Assembly (NCBI GenBank): GCA_902567785.1
Contig: CACFOR010000003.1
Location: 1 to 64,000 of the forward strand
Direction of reading: 5' to 3'
DNA: 64,000 nt
From: an uncultured Pelagibacteraceae bacterium
Lineage (GTDB): Bacteria > Pseudomonadota > Alphaproteobacteria > Pelagibacterales > Pelagibacteraceae
Part shown: positions 23,362 through 33,086 of the stretch, piece after piece
How positions within the stretch are numbered: the stretch's first letter is position 1
Layout: each line of letters starts with the position of its first letter
Program-made: the position numbers and the translations under genes
The notes under the pieces: model-generated
Told to the model about the DNA's origin: nothing
Seen by the model: only the letters and a program-made list of their open reading frames with translations
Databases searched by the model: none

Positions 23362-23984
23362 AACGTCCCCCGGTTTATTGGAAAAAAGCAAAACGAACAT
23401 TATCTAAGAGAGATTTTGTTTTAAGAAAAATAATAAAAAAATATAAAAAAGGTTTTTTAACTACAAGAAACAATCCATTTTTTTCTTTGTGCCGCACTAT
23501 AGTAGGTCAACAAATTAGTACAAAAGCTGCCGATTCAATTTGGATTAAATTTGAAAAAAAATGTAAAAATAATATTAATCCCAAAACGGTAATAAAAATA
23601 CCTTCGCGCAATCTAAAAAAAGCAGGACTATCTCGGCAAAAAGTTAGTTATTTAAAAAATATTGCTAAAGCATTTACAAACAAATCTTTTGATGTAGTAA
23701 AACTTAAAAAAATGAATGATAGTGATGCTATTAATTATATAACAAAATTAAAGGGCCTAGGTGTTTGGAGTGCAGAAATGTTTTTAATGTTTAATTTGAA
23801 TAGACCAAATATATTTCCACTTAAAGATATAGGTTTATTAAGGGCAATATCTAAAAATTATAAAACAACTTATCCACCAAGTAAAAAAATTTTAAAAAAA
23901 ATTTCTAAAATTCATTATGGTTATAGAACCGTATTTACTTGGTACATGTGGAGATCAATTGATCCATCAGATGTTGAATATTAA
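23358..23984 (+). CDS. DNA-3-methyladenine glycosylase II (HhH-GPD)
   Basis: 208 aa; RTIVGQQISTKAADSIW, LKGLGVWSAEMFLMF, FPLKDIGLLRA. Confidence 0.88.
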   Translation: MKRPPVYWKKAKRTLSKRDFVLRKIIKKYKKGFLTTRNNPFFSLCRTIVGQQISTKAADSIWIKFEKKCKNNINPKTVIKIPSRNLKKAGLSRQKVSYLKNIAKAFTNKSFDVVKLKKMNDSDAINYITKLKGLGVWSAEMFLMFNLNRPNIFPLKDIGLLRAISKNYKTTYPPSKKILKKISKIHYGYRTVFTWYMWRSIDPSDVEY

Positions 23985-24484
23985 ATATTTGTATTATTTA
24001 AATCTTTTAATCGCAAACTAGCAATTTTTTTTACCTGTCTTATTGCCTCTTCAAATTCTATTTGCGGTTTCGAATTAATTCTTGTTCGAAAGTTATTTAA
24101 AATTTCAATTTTACTTTTACCTTTTACTGCAAGTATAAAAGGAAAACCAAATTTTTTGTAAACATCATTAAGTTTTTTAAATTCATTAAATTCTTCTTTG
24201 GTACATTGATCTAATCCAGCATTTTTTTGCTCCTTTAATGAATCTGGAGTTAATGAACTTACTTTCGCTTTATTACCCAAGTCAGGATGATCATTAAGAA
24301 TCTTTAATTTTTTTTCCTTTGAAGACATCTCAAAAATATTCATCATTTTCGATGATAATTCATTAAAGTCTCCAAAAGGTTTTTGTTTGTATAGCTCTTC
24401 AGCTACCCATCTTGCGTTTTCGAATATATTAGCGAAAACTTTAATAAATTCACTTTCAGGTAATTTATTAATTTTATTGATCAT
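23981..24484 (-). CDS. uraD: 2-oxo-4-hydroxy-4-carboxy-5-ureidoimidazoline (OHCU) decarboxylase
   Basis: 167 aa; HPDLGNKAKVSSLTPDSLKEQKNAGLDQ, NDVYKKFGFPFILAVKGK. Confidence 0.92.
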   Translation of the reverse strand: MINKINKLPESEFIKVFANIFENARWVAEELYKQKPFGDFNELSSKMMNIFEMSSKEKKLKILNDHPDLGNKAKVSSLTPDSLKEQKNAGLDQCTKEEFNEFKKLNDVYKKFGFPFILAVKGKSKIEILNNFRTRINSKPQIEFEEAIRQVKKIASLRLKDLNNTNI

Positions 24485-24509
24485 ATTTATTTAGTTTATA
24501 TAATATCTT

Positions 24510-24857
24510 ATGACAAAATTAACCACACATTGCCTGGATACTTTTTCTGGCAAGCCTGCAAAAGGTATTAAAGTAGATATTTATACAGTTTCAGGCAAAA
24601 AAGAAAAAATTAATTCAACAACATTGAATAATAACGGTCGATCAGACAAACCTCTGCTTGAAGGAAGCAATTTTAAAGAAGGTGAATATGAACTTGTTTT
24701 TTTTGTAGGGGACTATTTTAGAAATATACCTAATCTACCCAAAATACCTTTTTTAAATGAAGTGACAATAAGGTTTGGAGTTTCTAATTCTAAAGATCAT
24801 TACCATGTGCCTTTACTTGTTAGTCCTTGGAGTTATTCTACTTATAGAGGTAGCTAG
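24510..24857 (+). CDS. uraH: 5-hydroxyisourate hydrolase (transthyretin-like)
   Basis: 115 aa; THCLDTFSGKPA, HYHVPLLVSPWSYSTYRGS C-terminal signature. Confidence 0.95.
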   Translation: MTKLTTHCLDTFSGKPAKGIKVDIYTVSGKKEKINSTTLNNNGRSDKPLLEGSNFKEGEYELVFFVGDYFRNIPNLPKIPFLNEVTIRFGVSNSKDHYHVPLLVSPWSYSTYRGS

Positions 24858-26296
24858 TGCCCTCAAACAAAATCAGGTTTATACATTCTGAAAAGGTTAT
24901 AGAAATTTATAATCCAGATCCTAACGAAACATTGCTTAATTTTGTTAGAACTAAATTAAAAAAAACTGGCACAAAAGAAGGTTGTTCCGAAGGAGGTTGT
25001 GGAGCTTGTACTGTTGTTTTGGGAGAACTAAAAGATAATGATATTAATTATATAGCAGTTAATTCTTGCATAACTTTTTTACCAACTTTAGATGGGAAAC
25101 AACTTTTACTCGTAGAAGATTTGGTTTCAAAAGATAATTCATTACATCCTGTTCAAGAAGCTATGGTTAAATGCCATGGCTCGCAATGTGGTTTTTGCAC
25201 ACCAGGTTTTGTTATGTCTTTATTTTCAATGTTTAAAAATTATACACAATTCAAAGAAGATATAATTAAAGATTCCATAGCAGGAAATTTATGTCGTTGT
25301 ACAGGATATAAGCCCATAATCAAAGCAGCAAAAAGTTTAGGAACAAAAAATAAAATTGATCATTTTGTAAAAAATAAAAAGAAAACTGTTGCCCTTTTAA
25401 AAAAAATAGGAAACCAAAGTATTGCCATTTACAAAAAAGGTAAAAGGTATTTTGCGCCACGCTATGTTTCGGAACTTAAAAAAATTCTCAAAAAAAATGC
25501 TAATTCAAAATTACTTAGCGGAGGTACAGATTTATCTTTAATTGTTACGAAAGATAGAAAAGATATCGAATCCATTGTTTATATGAATTCAATAAAAGAG
25601 TTAAATTATATTAAAAATAATAATAAATACATTGAGGTAGGAGCCACAACTTCTTTAAGAAATTTTGAAACTTATATAAAAAAATATTATCCAGACTTTA
25701 ATAAAATTCTTAAACGTTATGGATCGATACAAATAAGAAACGTAGCAACTATTGCAGGAAATATAGCTACCGCATCACCAATTGGAGATAATCTACCATT
25801 ATTGTTGGCTTTAGATTCCCAAATAGTTTTGCAAGGTGTAAAAAAGAGCAAAATTTTACCAATTAATGATTTTTTTATTAACTATCGAAAAACTAAATTA
25901 AAAGAAGGACAATTCATTCATTCTATTAGAATTCCTATTTTTGATAAAAATATTTTTAAAGCTTACAAAATATCCAAACGTTTTGATGATGATATTTCAT
26001 CAGTTTGTGCTGCTTTTAATTTGATTATTGAAAACAAAAAAATTAAAAAGATAAAAATAGCATATGGTGGTATGGCTGCAATTCCAAAGAGGGCAATTTA
26101 TTGCGAAAGAGTTCTTTTGAATTCTTCAATTACAAAGAATGTCATTGATAAAGCAAAAAATGCTTTAGAAAAAGACTTTTTACCAATTAGCGACATGAGA
26201 GCGAGTAGCAAATATAGAAAGATAATTGCAAAAAACTTACTAGAAAAATGTTTTTTAGAAATAAGTGAAAAAAAATCAGTTGGGATATATAATTAA
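24857..26296 (+). CDS. xdhA: Xanthine dehydrogenase small subunit (2Fe-2S and FAD)
   Basis: 479 aa, GTG start; GCSEGGCGACTVVLG, GSQCGFCTPGFVMS, GNLCRCTGYKPI. Confidence 0.95.
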   Translation: MPSNKIRFIHSEKVIEIYNPDPNETLLNFVRTKLKKTGTKEGCSEGGCGACTVVLGELKDNDINYIAVNSCITFLPTLDGKQLLLVEDLVSKDNSLHPVQEAMVKCHGSQCGFCTPGFVMSLFSMFKNYTQFKEDIIKDSIAGNLCRCTGYKPIIKAAKSLGTKNKIDHFVKNKKKTVALLKKIGNQSIAIYKKGKRYFAPRYVSELKKILKKNANSKLLSGGTDLSLIVTKDRKDIESIVYMNSIKELNYIKNNNKYIEVGATTSLRNFETYIKKYYPDFNKILKRYGSIQIRNVATIAGNIATASPIGDNLPLLLALDSQIVLQGVKKSKILPINDFFINYRKTKLKEGQFIHSIRIPIFDKNIFKAYKISKRFDDDISSVCAAFNLIIENKKIKKIKIAYGGMAAIPKRAIYCERVLLNSSITKNVIDKAKNALEKDFLPISDMRASSKYRKIIAKNLLEKCFLEISEKKSVGIYN

Positions 26297-28597
26297 ATGA
26301 ATAAAGAATTTTTTATAAATGAAGAAACGCCTCACGAAAGTGGTATAAAACATGTTAGTGGGCAAGCATATTATACCGATGATATTCCTGAGCTACCAGG
26401 CACTTTATATGGCGCAATTGGATGGAGCAAAAGAGCTCATGCTATAATTAAAAAAATAAATCTCGAAGAAGTAGAAAAAAGTGAAGGAGTAATTTCTGTA
26501 ATAACGTCAAAAGATATACCGGGTCGAAATGATGTAGGCCCCGTATATGACGGAGATCCTATATTTCCACAAAAGGCCGAATACTTTGGTCAGCCATTGT
26601 TTGCAGTAGCAGCAACATCAACTGAACTTGCAAGAAAGGCAGTTTTAAAGGCTAAAATTTCTTATAAATCTCTAAAAGTAATCAACAACATTCAAGAAGC
26701 ATTAAAAAAGAAATCATTTGTATTAAAAGAAAATAAAATTAAAAATGGAGAACCTATTAAAAAAATTAACGAAGCTCCTTATAAATTAAAGGGAAACTTT
26801 ACTACAGGCAGCCAAGAACATTTTGCACTTGAAGGTCACGTAGCTTTTACAATTCCTCAAGAAGACAACGATTATAAAGTTTATTCATCCACACAACATC
26901 CAAGTGAAACACAGCAAATTATAGCAAAGATGCTTAAGCAAAAAAGTAATACTATCACAGTTGAAGTAAGAAGAATTGGGGGAGGTTTTGGAGGAAAGGA
27001 AACTCAATCCTTCATATTTGCAGCAATTTGTACCTTATTATCTAAAAAAACTAAACGTCCAGTAAAACTTAGAATAGATAGAGATGATGAAATAATTATT
27101 ACAGGAAAGAGACATGACTTTTATTCTGAATATGAAGTAGGTTTTGATGAGCTAGGAGTTATTCAAGGATTAAATATTAAACTTGCTTCTAAGTGTGGAA
27201 TTTCACCAGATTTATCTGGAGCTATAAATCAAAGGGCTCTTTTACATCTTGATAATGCATATTATATTGAAAATTTATTAGTAGAAAATTATTTATGCAA
27301 AACTAATACAGCCTCAAATACAGCTTTTCGTGGTTTTGGAGGAAATCAAGGAATGATGGTTATAGAAAATATCATTGATAATATAGCTAGATCATTAAAA
27401 AAAGATCCTGCAGAAATAAGACGAAGAAATTTTTATCAAAATTATAAGAAAAATATTACACACTATGGCATGAAGATTGAAGATAATGTGATTCATCCAA
27501 TTTTTGACAAGTTGATGAAGTCTACACATTATAAAGGACGAAGACAGGAGATAAAAAAATTTAATTCAGTGAATAAATATATAAAAAAAGGAATAGCAAT
27601 CACCCCTGTGAAGTTTGGGATTAGTTTTACAACTATGCATCTTAATCAAGCTGGAGCATTAGTTCATATTTATTCAAATGATGGTAGTTGTCACATTAAT
27701 ACAGGTGCTATTGAAATGGGCCAAGGCACATATACAAAGATAGCACAATTAGCTGCAGCGGAATTAGGCTTACCTCTTAATAAAATTAAAGTTTCTGCTA
27801 CCAGAACTGATAAAGTCCCAAACACATCAGCTTCAGCAGCCAGCTCGACTACCGATCTCAATGGAGCTGCGATGCTTGATGCTATTGCAAAAATAAAAAA
27901 GAATCTTTTTTTATTTGTAAAACGTAAATATAAAATAAAAAATGGACAAGCTATCTATGAAAATGGATCAGTTAAGTTTAAAGGAAAAACATTTAAATTT
28001 AATAAATTAATTAAAGAAGCTTATTTAAATAGAGTTTCATTATCTTCCTCGGGTTTTTATTCAACACCAAAAATACGTTTTGATCCCAAAAAATTTTATG
28101 GTAGACCTTTTTTATATTTTTGTTATGGAGCAGCAGTTTCAGAGGTAATAATTGATACTTTAACTGGAGAAAATAAAATTTTAAAAGTTGATATATTGCA
28201 TGATGCGGGAAAAGCTATAAATCCCGCAATAGAACTTGGTCAAATCGAAGGTGGGTTTGTGCAAGGGGCAGGTTGGTTAACTATGGAAGAGGTAAAGTGG
28301 AAAAATAATGGTATGATATTAACTCACTCGCCCTCCACTTATAAAATTCCAGCAGTTAATGATATGCCAGAAAATTTTAATGTAGAAATTTTTAAAGAAG
28401 GAAAAAACAAGGAAAATGTAGTTAATAAATCCAAGACTACAGGAGAACCTCCTCTTATGAATGCAATGAGTGTTTTTTTTGCTATTAAGGATGCAATTTC
28501 TTCTGTAGGAAATTACGATATACAACCAATTATTGATGCACCAGCAACACCTGAAAAAATACTTATGAGTATCAACAATTTGAAAACTAAATTATGA
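26297..28597 (+). CDS. xdhB: Xanthine dehydrogenase molybdopterin-binding subunit
   Basis: 766 aa; RRIGGGFGGKETQS, NTAFRGFGGNQGM, TGAIEMGQGTYTKIAQ. Confidence 0.95.
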   Translation: MNKEFFINEETPHESGIKHVSGQAYYTDDIPELPGTLYGAIGWSKRAHAIIKKINLEEVEKSEGVISVITSKDIPGRNDVGPVYDGDPIFPQKAEYFGQPLFAVAATSTELARKAVLKAKISYKSLKVINNIQEALKKKSFVLKENKIKNGEPIKKINEAPYKLKGNFTTGSQEHFALEGHVAFTIPQEDNDYKVYSSTQHPSETQQIIAKMLKQKSNTITVEVRRIGGGFGGKETQSFIFAAICTLLSKKTKRPVKLRIDRDDEIIITGKRHDFYSEYEVGFDELGVIQGLNIKLASKCGISPDLSGAINQRALLHLDNAYYIENLLVENYLCKTNTASNTAFRGFGGNQGMMVIENIIDNIARSLKKDPAEIRRRNFYQNYKKNITHYGMKIEDNVIHPIFDKLMKSTHYKGRRQEIKKFNSVNKYIKKGIAITPVKFGISFTTMHLNQAGALVHIYSNDGSCHINTGAIEMGQGTYTKIAQLAAAELGLPLNKIKVSATRTDKVPNTSASAASSTTDLNGAAMLDAIAKIKKNLFLFVKRKYKIKNGQAIYENGSVKFKGKTFKFNKLIKEAYLNRVSLSSSGFYSTPKIRFDPKKFYGRPFLYFCYGAAVSEVIIDTLTGENKILKVDILHDAGKAINPAIELGQIEGGFVQGAGWLTMEEVKWKNNGMILTHSPSTYKIPAVNDMPENFNVEIFKEGKNKENVVNKSKTTGEPPLMNAMSVFFAIKDAISSVGNYDIQPIIDAPATPEKILMSINNLKTKL

Positions 28598-29058
28598 AAA
28601 ACGAATTTATGAAAAGAGCCATAGAACTTTCTCTTGAAAGTGTTAATAAGGGTGGGGGACCTTTTGGATGTGTTATTGTTAAAGATGAAAAAATTGTGTC
28701 AGAAGGATCAAACAAAGTTACATCAAGTAAAGATCCTACTGCACATGGTGAAATAGTTGCTATTCGTGAGGCGTGTAAAAAAATAAATAATTTTAGTCTT
28801 AGTGGATTTGAATTGTACTCGTCATGCGAACCTTGCCCCATGTGTTTATCCGCAATTTATTGGGCAAGAATTGACAAGGTATATTTTGCAAATACAAGAC
28901 AAGATGCACAAAAAATTGATTTTGATGATTCATTAATTTACTCAGAATTCCAAAAAAATATTGATAAGAGAAAAATTCCTATGGTTCAGATGATGAGAAG
29001 TGAAGCTCTTAAAGCTTTTGAATTATGGGATAAAAAAATAGATAAGGTTAAATATTAA
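28594..29058 (+). CDS. Nucleoside deaminase, probable guanine deaminase
   Basis: 154 aa; TAHGEIVAIREA and SCEPCPMCLSAIYWARI zinc motifs; within purine catabolism cluster. Confidence 0.87.
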   Translation: MKNEFMKRAIELSLESVNKGGGPFGCVIVKDEKIVSEGSNKVTSSKDPTAHGEIVAIREACKKINNFSLSGFELYSSCEPCPMCLSAIYWARIDKVYFANTRQDAQKIDFDDSLIYSEFQKNIDKRKIPMVQMMRSEALKAFELWDKKIDKVKY

Positions 29059-29901
29059 ATGGAATTTTTACCTGATATTTCTAAATGGACCCAGGCTTTG
29101 CTTAGATGGGGACATGTTTTTTTTGCTATACTATGGGTGGGTACATCATTTACTTTTAATTACCTAGATAATAAATTGCCAAAAAATTCAAAAGCGGAAG
29201 ATATTGAGGCCGAAGGAATTTTGCAGCACAGTGGTTATTATTATAAATTAACCAGGTATCATGGTGCTCCTCAGGGAGTTCCAAAGAATGTAATACTTTG
29301 GAAGTACACTTCCTATTTGACTTTTTTATCAGGCATAGCGTTATTAATATTAATTTATTTCGTAAATGCAGATATTTTAATGGTCGATAAGAGAGTAAAT
29401 GAAAATATTTCTCCCTCAATCGCTATAGTAATTTCAATACTATCTATAATAGGGTCGTGGTTAATTTATGATTTAATTTGTAAGTCTAAATTAATAAATT
29501 ACAAAATTATTTTCCCCATTGTACTTTTAATTATCGGTGCAGCTATTTCATTTGGTCTAACCAAAATCTATGGTCAGCGATTTGCCTTTTTACAATCTGG
29601 TATTATTCTAGGAAGTATAATGACCATGAATGTATTTTTTGTTATAGCTCCTAATGGAAAAAAAATAGCTTTATCTGCTTCAAAAAATGAAAAATTTGAT
29701 TTAAATCTTTCACTTCGAGCAAAGGTGAGGTCGGTTCACAATAATATTATTACATTGTTAGTTTTATTTATAATGCTAAGTGGACATGCGTCTTTTGTTT
29801 GGGCCAGCAAATACAATTGGATAATTCTTTTTATTCTAGCAATAATTTTTGGAATGATTCAGCACTATATTAACTTAAAGAATAAAAAAGAAAGTAATTA
29901 A
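29059..29901 (+). CDS. puuD: PuuD-like urate oxidase, membrane domain only
   Basis: 280 aa; LLRWGHVFFAILWVGTSFTFNYLDNKLP, GGYYKLTRYHGAPQG-type segment (GYYYKLTRYHGAPQGVPKNVILWKYTSY); placement next to xdh/uraH/uraD. Confidence 0.8.
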   Translation: MEFLPDISKWTQALLRWGHVFFAILWVGTSFTFNYLDNKLPKNSKAEDIEAEGILQHSGYYYKLTRYHGAPQGVPKNVILWKYTSYLTFLSGIALLILIYFVNADILMVDKRVNENISPSIAIVISILSIIGSWLIYDLICKSKLINYKIIFPIVLLIIGAAISFGLTKIYGQRFAFLQSGIILGSIMTMNVFFVIAPNGKKIALSASKNEKFDLNLSLRAKVRSVHNNIITLLVLFIMLSGHASFVWASKYNWIILFILAIIFGMIQHYINLKNKKESN

Positions 29902-30188
29902 ATTCCTTCTATAATTTGTAAATTTCTTTTTACCGAATCTTTTAAAATGTTATGAGCTTCTTGGTACTCGTCAGAATTGTAACATTTCTCCGCTTCTTCA
30001 AAAGAGCGAAATTCAACTATTACTGTTCTTGGTGACCCTTTTCCCTCAAGAGTGATTTTCTTTCCACCACGACAAATAAATTTTCCAGAGTATTTACTAA
30101 TAGCTACTGTAGCTTTAGCAGCATATCTTTTCAAAGTTTCTATATTTTCAATACTTTCATACACAGCTATCCAAATTCCTTTTGACAT
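29898..30188 (-). CDS. DUF1330 family protein
   Basis: 96 aa; GGKKITLEGKGSPRTVIVEFRSFEEAEKCYNSDEYQEA. Confidence 0.85.
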   Translation of the reverse strand: MSKGIWIAVYESIENIETLKRYAAKATVAISKYSGKFICRGGKKITLEGKGSPRTVIVEFRSFEEAEKCYNSDEYQEAHNILKDSVKRNLQIIEGI

Positions 30189-30242
30189 AGAAATTTTCTC
30201 CTTTTTAATTAAGTTTTTTTTAACTATGATAGCAGAATTAAT

Positions 30243-30767
30243 ATGTCAGAAAAATTAATTGTTTCTTGGGATGAATATAACAAGACAGTAGAAAAATTAG
30301 CTATCATGGTTCATGATAGTGGTTACAAACCCTCACTACTTGTTGGTATTATGCGTGGTGGGGCTCCTATGATAGATCTTTTAAGTAGAGTTTTTAAGTT
30401 AAAATGTGCTTACCTTGCTGTAGAATCATATAGTGGCAAAGGCGTAGAAGATGAGCAAGGTGATATTGTTTTTTCTCGTGAGATGAGTTCAATTGCAAAA
30501 AGCATGGGTGGAAAAATCCTTTTATGCGATGATCTTTCTGATACTGGAATAACTTTAAACAAGAGTGTTGATTGGCTGAAAAATTATGAACCAATAAAAG
30601 GTAGAATTGAAGATATAAAGACAGCCACCTTATGGAAAAAAAAGAAATCAACTTTTGAACCAGATTATTGTGCTGTAAAACTATCAGATAATCCTTGGAT
30701 TGTGCAACCTTTTGAACATTATGAGGAAATACGAATTGAAGATATAAAAAAGAAACACTCTAAATAA
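30243..30767 (+). CDS. Purine (xanthine/guanine-type) phosphoribosyltransferase
   Basis: 174 aa; LLVGIMRGGAPMIDLLSR, GKILLCDDLSDTGITL PRPP-binding motif. Confidence 0.85.
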   Translation: MSEKLIVSWDEYNKTVEKLAIMVHDSGYKPSLLVGIMRGGAPMIDLLSRVFKLKCAYLAVESYSGKGVEDEQGDIVFSREMSSIAKSMGGKILLCDDLSDTGITLNKSVDWLKNYEPIKGRIEDIKTATLWKKKKSTFEPDYCAVKLSDNPWIVQPFEHYEEIRIEDIKKKHSK

Positions 30768-30769
30768 AA

Positions 30770-30796
30770 AAAGGGCCAGAATAAATCCGGCCCTTT
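30770..30796. terminator. Bidirectional intrinsic terminator between convergent genes
   Basis: AAAGGGCC-AGAATAAATCC-GGCCCTTT perfect 8-bp stem flanked by A-rich and T-rich sequence. Confidence 0.8.
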
Positions 30797-30816
30797 CTAT
30801 AAAAAATTTAAATATT

Positions 30817-32103
30817 TTAAGCTACAACGAAACTTATTACGCTCGCTACCGCGATTACCCAAATCGCAGGACTAACATTTGTTTTTCCTGTGCAGATTTT
30901 AATCGCTGCATAAGAAATAAATGCTAAAGCTATTCCATGAGAAATTGAATATGTAAATGGCATTGCTATCATAGCAAGGACAGCAGGGCCTGCTTCAGCC
31001 GCGTCATCCCATTCTATGTCAGTGATATTTCTGACAAAGAGAGTTGCTATGTAAATTAAAGCAGCACCATCTATTTCTTTTGGTAAGCTTGTTGCTAGCG
31101 GTGAAAAGAATAGACATAACAAAAATAGAATACCTATTGTAAGTGAAGTCATTCCAGTTCTTCCACCAGCTTTTACTCCAGCAGCAGATTCTACATATGT
31201 AGTAACTGTGCTTGTGCCTAATAAGGAACCAGCAACAGTCGATACGCTGTCTGAAAGCATAGCTTTGTCGATGTCTTGGATTTTTCCGTCTTTTCCAATT
31301 TTACCTGAAACATTTGCAACACTAGTTAAAGTTCCTGCAGTATCAAAGAAGTCAATGAAAAACAGAGTAAAAATCACTGTTACCATTGAAGCTGAAAGCG
31401 CAGCACCTAAATCAAATGCAAATAAATGAGTCATTGGAGGTGGAGCAGAAACTACACCATTGAATTTAGCATAACCAGTTACCCAAGCAATAATACTAAA
31501 AGCAACGATTCCAATAATAATGTTTCCTTTGATTTTCATTTTTTCCATTACGATCATTGATATAAATGCACCCGCACCTAAAAGAAGTAATGGGTTAGAA
31601 AGATCTCCAAGCTGAACAAGTGTAACCGGATTGTCAGCTGTTAGACCCATAATTTCAAAACCAATGATTGCCAAGAAAAGTCCGATACCTGCACCAATTC
31701 CAAGTTTTAAACTTTTTGGAATTGAGTTGATTAACCAAGCTCTTATTGGAGTTAGTGAAATTATTAAGAAGACTACACCAGCAACAAATACAGCTCCTAG
31801 TGCTTCTGCTGGGGTATAGTTCATACCCAAACATACACCGTAAGCAATAAAGGCATTAATCCCCATGCCAGGTGCAAGACCAACAGGCCAAGTTTTAGCA
31901 TAAAATGCAGCTATGAAACATGCCAACGCAGAAGCAATGGCCGTAGCTGTGAAAACACCGCCGAAATCAAACCCACCATCAGCGAGTATGACAGGATTTA
32001 AGAAAAGTATGTAGGCCATGGTTAAAAAAGTTGACCATCCTGCTATTACTTCTGTTTTAAAATCCGTTTTGTGTTTTCTATAGTCGAAATATTTATCCAT
32101 CAT
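30817..32103 (-). CDS. NCS2 (AzgA-like) xanthine/guanine/hypoxanthine permease
   Basis: Start moved from 32166 to MMDKYFDYRKHKTDFKTEVIAGWSTFLTMAYILFLNP with GGAGGA upstream; AzgA-like topology. Confidence 0.92.
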   Translation of the reverse strand: MMDKYFDYRKHKTDFKTEVIAGWSTFLTMAYILFLNPVILADGGFDFGGVFTATAIASALACFIAAFYAKTWPVGLAPGMGINAFIAYGVCLGMNYTPAEALGAVFVAGVVFLIISLTPIRAWLINSIPKSLKLGIGAGIGLFLAIIGFEIMGLTADNPVTLVQLGDLSNPLLLLGAGAFISMIVMEKMKIKGNIIIGIVAFSIIAWVTGYAKFNGVVSAPPPMTHLFAFDLGAALSASMVTVIFTLFFIDFFDTAGTLTSVANVSGKIGKDGKIQDIDKAMLSDSVSTVAGSLLGTSTVTTYVESAAGVKAGGRTGMTSLTIGILFLLCLFFSPLATSLPKEIDGAALIYIATLFVRNITDIEWDDAAEAGPAVLAMIAMPFTYSISHGIALAFISYAAIKICTGKTNVSPAIWVIAVASVISFVVA

Positions 32104-32246
32104 AAATATTTTCCTCCATAAAATTATTAATGAGCTGATCTTAATAAACCTTATTAAAGAAGTCACAACGATAATAAAAAATAAAATACAACCTTCAGGC
32201 TATTTCTGTTTATAAAATTTGTGATATTCTATACTTAGTTGTAAGT

Positions 32247-32540
32247 ATGAAATTATTTTTTAGCATATTGTTAGTTTTTTTACTTTCTGGCTGCCAGACC
32301 ATTGAAAATAAAGCAGATAAGATAGGAAAGAAAGAAATTAAAGAAATAAGCAAATTTCTTCAGCAACCCGAATCAGAGCTAAAAATAGAAATGGGTGAAC
32401 CTGACGAAATTAAAGATGATGCAAAAGGTTCAAAATTTTATATCTACAAGAAAAAGAAATACGGCATTACCTGCGAAAAAAAATTTGAAATAGATCAGAA
32501 TAATATGATTATTGGAGTATCTAGCAGAGGATGTTTTTAA
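32247..32540 (+). CDS. Small lipoprotein of unknown function
   Basis: 97 aa; MKLFFSILLVFLLSGCQTIENKA lipobox. Confidence 0.6.
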   Translation: MKLFFSILLVFLLSGCQTIENKADKIGKKEIKEISKFLQQPESELKIEMGEPDEIKDDAKGSKFYIYKKKKYGITCEKKFEIDQNNMIIGVSSRGCF

Positions 32541-32550
32541 CCATCTACTC

Positions 32551-32569
32551 GCGGAGACTGAGCCTCCGC
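32551..32569. other. GC-rich hairpin (possible weak terminator)
   Basis: GCGGAG-ACTGAGC-CTCCGC, 6-bp perfect stem between convergent genes, no T tract. Confidence 0.4.
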
Positions 32570-32584
32570 AAGCAAGGCAACCAA

Positions 32585-33025
32585 TTACTTAATTGGAATT
32601 AGTTTCTTTTTTTTTTGTTCTGGTATGATTTTTTCACAAGGTATTGTCAAAAGACCATCTTTTAATTCTGCACCGTTTACTTTTACATCATCTGCAATAG
32701 TAAATGATCTAGAAAATGATCTTTGAGATATGCCTTTGTGAATTATCTCATCACCATTCTTTTCAACAGTTTTGTTAACTTTTTTTGTTCTGACTGTTAA
32801 AAGTTTATCTTCAAACTCCACTTCAACATCATCTTTGTTAAAACCAGCAACCGCTACTTCAATTGCATACTTATCTTTTCCTGTCTTTCTGATGTTGTAT
32901 GGGGGATAATTACTTTGAATCATTCCACCATTACCCAGCATTGATTCAAACTGATCGAACATATCATCGAATCCAATGCTAAATGGTCTAAGAGAATTAA
33001 AGATTGATAAATCCTTACTTGTCAT
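32585..33025 (-). CDS. Hsp20/alpha-crystallin small heat shock protein (IbpA-like)
   Basis: 146 aa; PPYNIRKTGKDKYAIEVAVAGFNKDDVEVEFEDKLLTV, RSFSRSFTIADDVKVNGAELKDGLLTI. Confidence 0.93.
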   Translation of the reverse strand: MTSKDLSIFNSLRPFSIGFDDMFDQFESMLGNGGMIQSNYPPYNIRKTGKDKYAIEVAVAGFNKDDVEVEFEDKLLTVRTKKVNKTVEKNGDEIIHKGISQRSFSRSFTIADDVKVNGAELKDGLLTIPCEKIIPEQKKKKLIPIK

Positions 33026-33086
33026 ATTTACCTCCTGTTTAGCAAGGTTAATTTATGTAAGTCCCACAATGGCAACCTACAAAAAG

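Noticed and set aside
32104-32246. Possible purine riboswitch upstream of the NCS2 permease
   Set aside because: The ~140-nt region lacks the conserved purine riboswitch core and no matching three-way junction was apparent by eye
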